A stretch of DNA of 17,954 bases from a bacterium (GTDB taxonomy: Bacteria; JAJRZV01), in assembly GCA_024275095.1 (NCBI GenBank), contig JAJRZV010000027.1, positions 1-17,954 on the forward strand, read 5' to 3'. Made by a program: the position numbers and the translations under genes. How positions within the stretch are numbered: position 1 is the stretch's first letter; every line of letters begins with the position of its first letter. Below are positions 15,845-17,954 of this stretch, piece after piece. Under the pieces are notes generated by a model. That model worked only from the letters and a program-made list of their open reading frames with translations. It did not search any database and was not told where the DNA came from.

Positions 15845-15918
15845 AAAAAAATACGCCCTTATGTACAGCTCGACTCCCACTTCTCCAGGGAGGGGTCAGA
15901 AGCTGTAAAAAGAAGGGC
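15845..15918 (-). terminator. Compound hairpin with U-tract downstream of purF-pyrE
   Basis: On the minus strand GCCCTT (15918-15913) pairs with AAGGGC (15860-15855), ACAGCT pairs with AGCTGT inside it, and an inner CTCCC/GGGAG stem caps the structure; then GTATTTTTTT follows. The structure is longer and more branched than a simple terminator, so it may be the 3' end of a structured RNA. It lies 123 nt after the pyrE stop. Confidence 0.6.
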
Positions 15919-16040
15919 AAGGCACAAGGAAAGCTTGTTTAATTATTTTCAAACCTTAACCAATTTTACTTGTGTGTTATATTAACATATTTACACAAAT
16001 CATTGTTATATAAAAACAATAATGTCAAAAAAGTGGAATC

Positions 16041-16604
16041 TTATGGCTTTTCGCGAAGAAACTCGCTAATCCTGAAAAGAGGAGAGAAGGGAATTCCTTG
16101 CCCTGCAAACGCAGCTTCAGCTCCTTCCTCGCGGTCCACAATTGCGAGAATAGCCAGAGGCTCCAGCCCGGCTTCTACGGTTTTATTCCAGCTTTTGAGA
16201 GAGGTACCCCCCGTGGTAACCACATCCTCTACGAGGATAACCTTTTCTCCTTTTGGCAGCGCTTCTATTCCTTCGATCCACTGGCCTGTACCGTGCTTCT
16301 TGGGTTCCTTTCTGATAATAAAACCTTTTAAAGGATGATTGCGCGTGTAACTGAGTCCCACCACTCCGCCGACAATCGGATCGGCGCCCAGGGTCGGGCC
16401 ACCGATTGCTTTTGCTTCGGGGAAACGGTCAGCGATAATATCGAGCAGAAGAGATGAAACGATGAAAAGTCCCTCCGGATCAAGTGTAATCATCTTGCAA
16501 TTAATGTAATAGTTAGATTTTTTACCTGAAGCGAGGGTGAAATCACCGAACTTCAGGGCTTTTTCAATAATTAAATTTTTCAATTTTTCCTTAGGAGTGC
16601 CCAC
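16041..16604 (-). CDS. pyrE: Orotate phosphoribosyltransferase
   Basis: Makes orotidine 5'-phosphate from orotate and PRPP in pyrimidine synthesis. About 187 aa with the GTG start at 16604, the usual size. [16 protein letters not shown] is the family N-terminal block, [13 protein letters not shown] lies mid-protein, [18 protein letters not shown] is the flexible catalytic-loop region, and [14 protein letters not shown] is the PRPP-binding motif. Start choice is uncertain: TTG at 16628 adds eight residues, TTG at 16583 has the best ribosome site (AAGGA) and gives about 180 aa. With any choice except 16583 the gene overlaps the purF stop. It is the last gene before the structured intergenic region. 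Confidence 0.92.
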   Translation of the reverse strand: MGTPKEKLKNLIIEKALKFGDFTLASGKKSNYYINCKMITLDPEGLFIVSSLLLDIIADRFPEAKAIGGPTLGADPIVGGVVGLSYTRNHPLKGFIIRKEPKKHGTGQWIEGIEALPKGEKVILVEDVVTTGGTSLKSWNKTVEAGLEPLAILAIVDREEGAEAAFAGQGIPFSPLFRISEFLREKP

Positions 16605-17954
16605 GGCGCTCAATGATAACCTGGTCAAAAAGTTTCATCTGATAAGAGTCCAGGTCATAAGGAGTTTCCACAGGGTAATGTCCTGTAAAACAACCCGTAC
16701 AGCAACCATCGGCATTGCCAGCAGCATTAAGCAATCCTTCTACTGATAAGTATTTCAGCGTGTCAGAGGTAAGAAAACGATTGATTTCTTCAACCGTAGA
16801 GTGAGATGCAATGAGCTCTTTTCTCGTGGGTGTATCTATACCGAAGAAGCATGGACTGATAATCGGAGGCGAGCTGATTCTCACGTGCACCTCTCGTGCC
16901 CCTGCATCTCGTATCATTTTTACAATCTTGCGCATTGTGGTTCCGCGGACAATAGAGTCATCAATGAGTATCACGCGCTTACCGCGCAGAACCTTTCGAA
17001 CAGGATTAAGTTTTAACTTTACTCCAAAATGCCGGATCTGATCTGTTGGTTCGATAAATGTCCTGCCCACGTAATGGCTCCTGATCAGTCCCATTTCAAA
17101 TGGAATCCCGCTTTTTTCTGAATACCCGATGGCTGCCGGGAGCCCGCTATCCGGTACTGGCGTGACAAGGTCGGCCTCTGTTGGATGTTCTATGGCAAGC
17201 TGATGCCCAAGGCGTTTCCTCACTTCGTAAACATTGGCACCAAACACCACACTATCAGGTCTTGAAAAATATATGAATTCGAAAATGCACCTTCCCTCTT
17301 CAGATTGTTTAAAAGGCCTAAAAGATGAAAGACCGTCCTCTGTAATGAGAAGAGTTTCTCCAGGTTCTATTTCTCTGATATATTCGGCTTCCATCAAGTC
17401 GAAGGCAGTGGTTTCAGACGCAATTACATAGGCTTTTTTCAGCTTTCCGAGAACAAGTGGTCTGAATCCCCATGGGTCTCTGGCTGCGATTAATGCACCA
17501 TTAACCAGCATAACCAGTGAGTAAGCTCCTTTCACCTGGGATAGAGCTTCAACGACTCTGTTGATTACAGAAACCTGTTTTGAGCGTGCAAAAAGATGAG
17601 CAATAACCTCCGTGTCCATACCTGTCTGGAAAATAGCACCATCTCTGACAAGTTGATGGCGAATAATATGAGCATTTGTAAGGTTTCCATTGTGAGCTAT
17701 AGCAAAGAAACCCTTTGAATACCGAATTACAAAAGGCTGTGCATTTTCAAGCGTACTGGTTCCGTACGTAGAGTACCTTACGTGACCGATGGCAAGTTCT
17801 CCAGGAAGTTGGCCCAGTGCCTCTTCGTTAAAAATATCCCTCACCAGTCCCATATTACGAAACAGCCGGATGCGTTTTCCATCAGACGCAGCTATACCCG
17901 CTGATTCCTGTCCCCTGTGTTGGAGAGCATGCAATCCAAGATAACAAATAGTGG
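16591..17954 (-). CDS. purF: Amidophosphoribosyltransferase (glutamine PRPP amidotransferase), 5' end outside window
   Basis: First committed enzyme of purine synthesis: PRPP plus glutamine to phosphoribosylamine. The frame stays open to the window edge ([19 protein letters not shown]), so the N-terminal catalytic Cys and about 13-20 residues are missing; a TTG at 17934 is internal. The Ntn glutaminase domain shows [16 protein letters not shown] and the GMDTEV segment; the PRTase domain has [13 protein letters not shown] and TPVPDSG. Cysteines in [15 protein letters not shown] and [11 protein letters not shown] match the four [4Fe-4S] ligands of the B. subtilis-type enzyme, so it is the iron-sulfur form. 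It overlaps pyrE at its 3' end. Confidence 0.95.
   Translation of the reverse strand, partial: TICYLGLHALQHRGQESAGIAASDGKRIRLFRNMGLVRDIFNEEALGQLPGELAIGHVRYSTYGTSTLENAQPFVIRYSKGFFAIAHNGNLTNAHIIRHQLVRDGAIFQTGMDTEVIAHLFARSKQVSVINRVVEALSQVKGAYSLVMLVNGALIAARDPWGFRPLVLGKLKKAYVIASETTAFDLMEAEYIREIEPGETLLITEDGLSSFRPFKQSEEGRCIFEFIYFSRPDSVVFGANVYEVRKRLGHQLAIEHPTEADLVTPVPDSGLPAAIGYSEKSGIPFEMGLIRSHYVGRTFIEPTDQIRHFGVKLKLNPVRKVLRGKRVILIDDSIVRGTTMRKIVKMIRDAGAREVHVRISSPPIISPCFFGIDTPTRKELIASHSTVEEINRFLTSDTLKYLSVEGLLNAAGNADGCCTGCFTGHYPVETPYDLDSYQMKLFDQVIIERRGHS

Larger units (their letters stand above)
15572..16040. other. 469-bp non-coding, structured, AT-rich region between pyrE and the hydrolase operon
   Basis: No convincing gene is visible on either strand. 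From right to left (in the minus direction) it holds an AT-rich segment with short inverted repeats (15934-16030), a compound hairpin with U-tract (15845-15918), a second hairpin with U-tract (15808-15840), a DnaA-box-like cluster (15680-15726) and a candidate promoter (15616-15644). The region is the longest gene-free stretch in the window. Confidence 0.7.

Noticed and set aside
15610-15846. 78-codon minus-strand frame in the non-coding region
   Set aside because: It starts with TTG, lacks a ribosome site, runs through the hairpin U-tract and the DnaA-like repeats, and its Cys/Phe-rich product resembles nothing known to me.
15865-15892. tRNA/tmRNA-like CTCGACTCCC segment
   Set aside because: The 5' arm that should pair with CTCCC as a T-stem is missing, and no acceptor stem or CCA end can be drawn; the sequence fits the hairpin better.
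16023-16028. Perfect minus-strand TTGACA just after pyrE, as a promoter for a small RNA
   Set aside because: No -10 hexamer occurs at 16-18 bp; the nearest, TATAAC, is only 12 bp away.

Overview
The window reads as a gene-dense chromosomal segment of a Gram-negative bacterium, most likely a Desulfobacterota (deltaproteobacterial) relative. The reasons are a pilS-pilR-pilA-ABC transporter order like that of Myxococcus and Geobacter, lipoproteins with outer-membrane-type signals, and a paired GlcD/GlcF-type dehydrogenase. The assignment is by gene content and motif recognition only; no database was searched. I see no insertion sequence, prophage, CRISPR array, tRNA or rRNA.

Left third (1-6758, + strand), type IV pilus block: the 3' part of a PilS-like sensor kinase, a PilR-like sigma54 activator, two different full-length type IV prepilins, an ABC-2 ATPase and permease, and a membrane-anchored helical-repeat protein. 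The first pilin is translationally coupled to pilR (ATGA overlap). The second has its own leader with a candidate sigma54 promoter, phased TGTCA repeats, a CRP-like palindrome, a near-perfect Shine-Dalgarno site and a strong terminator, so it is probably the major pilin. The last three genes overlap by ATGA junctions and look like one operon related to the M. xanthus pilGHI accessory transporter.

Middle (6792-11346, - strand): ribokinase, an FMN-dependent nitronate monooxygenase/NADH:quinone reductase-family enzyme, a LolB-like lipoprotein and a TPR-repeat lipoprotein. The last two form a pair; ribokinase and the FMN enzyme each have a recognisable sigma70-type promoter. At 11347-11390 a 44-bp gap separates the TPR lipoprotein from a divergent sugar-nucleotidyltransferase (+).

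Right third (12107-17954, - strand): an alpha/beta hydrolase-glcD-glcF operon (2-hydroxyacid oxidation, no GlcE), preceded by the only large non-coding stretch (15572-16040), then pyrE and a 5'-truncated purF that overlap each other. The non-coding stretch holds two tandem hairpins followed by U-tracts on the minus strand, a cluster of DnaA-box-like 9-mers with 12-bp periodicity, and a very AT-rich segment.

Most of the window is ordinary metabolism and pilus biogenesis. The parts that merit attention are the dual-pilin cassette and its control region, the pseudopilin-like tail on the third gene of the ABC cassette, and the structured non-coding region before pyrE.
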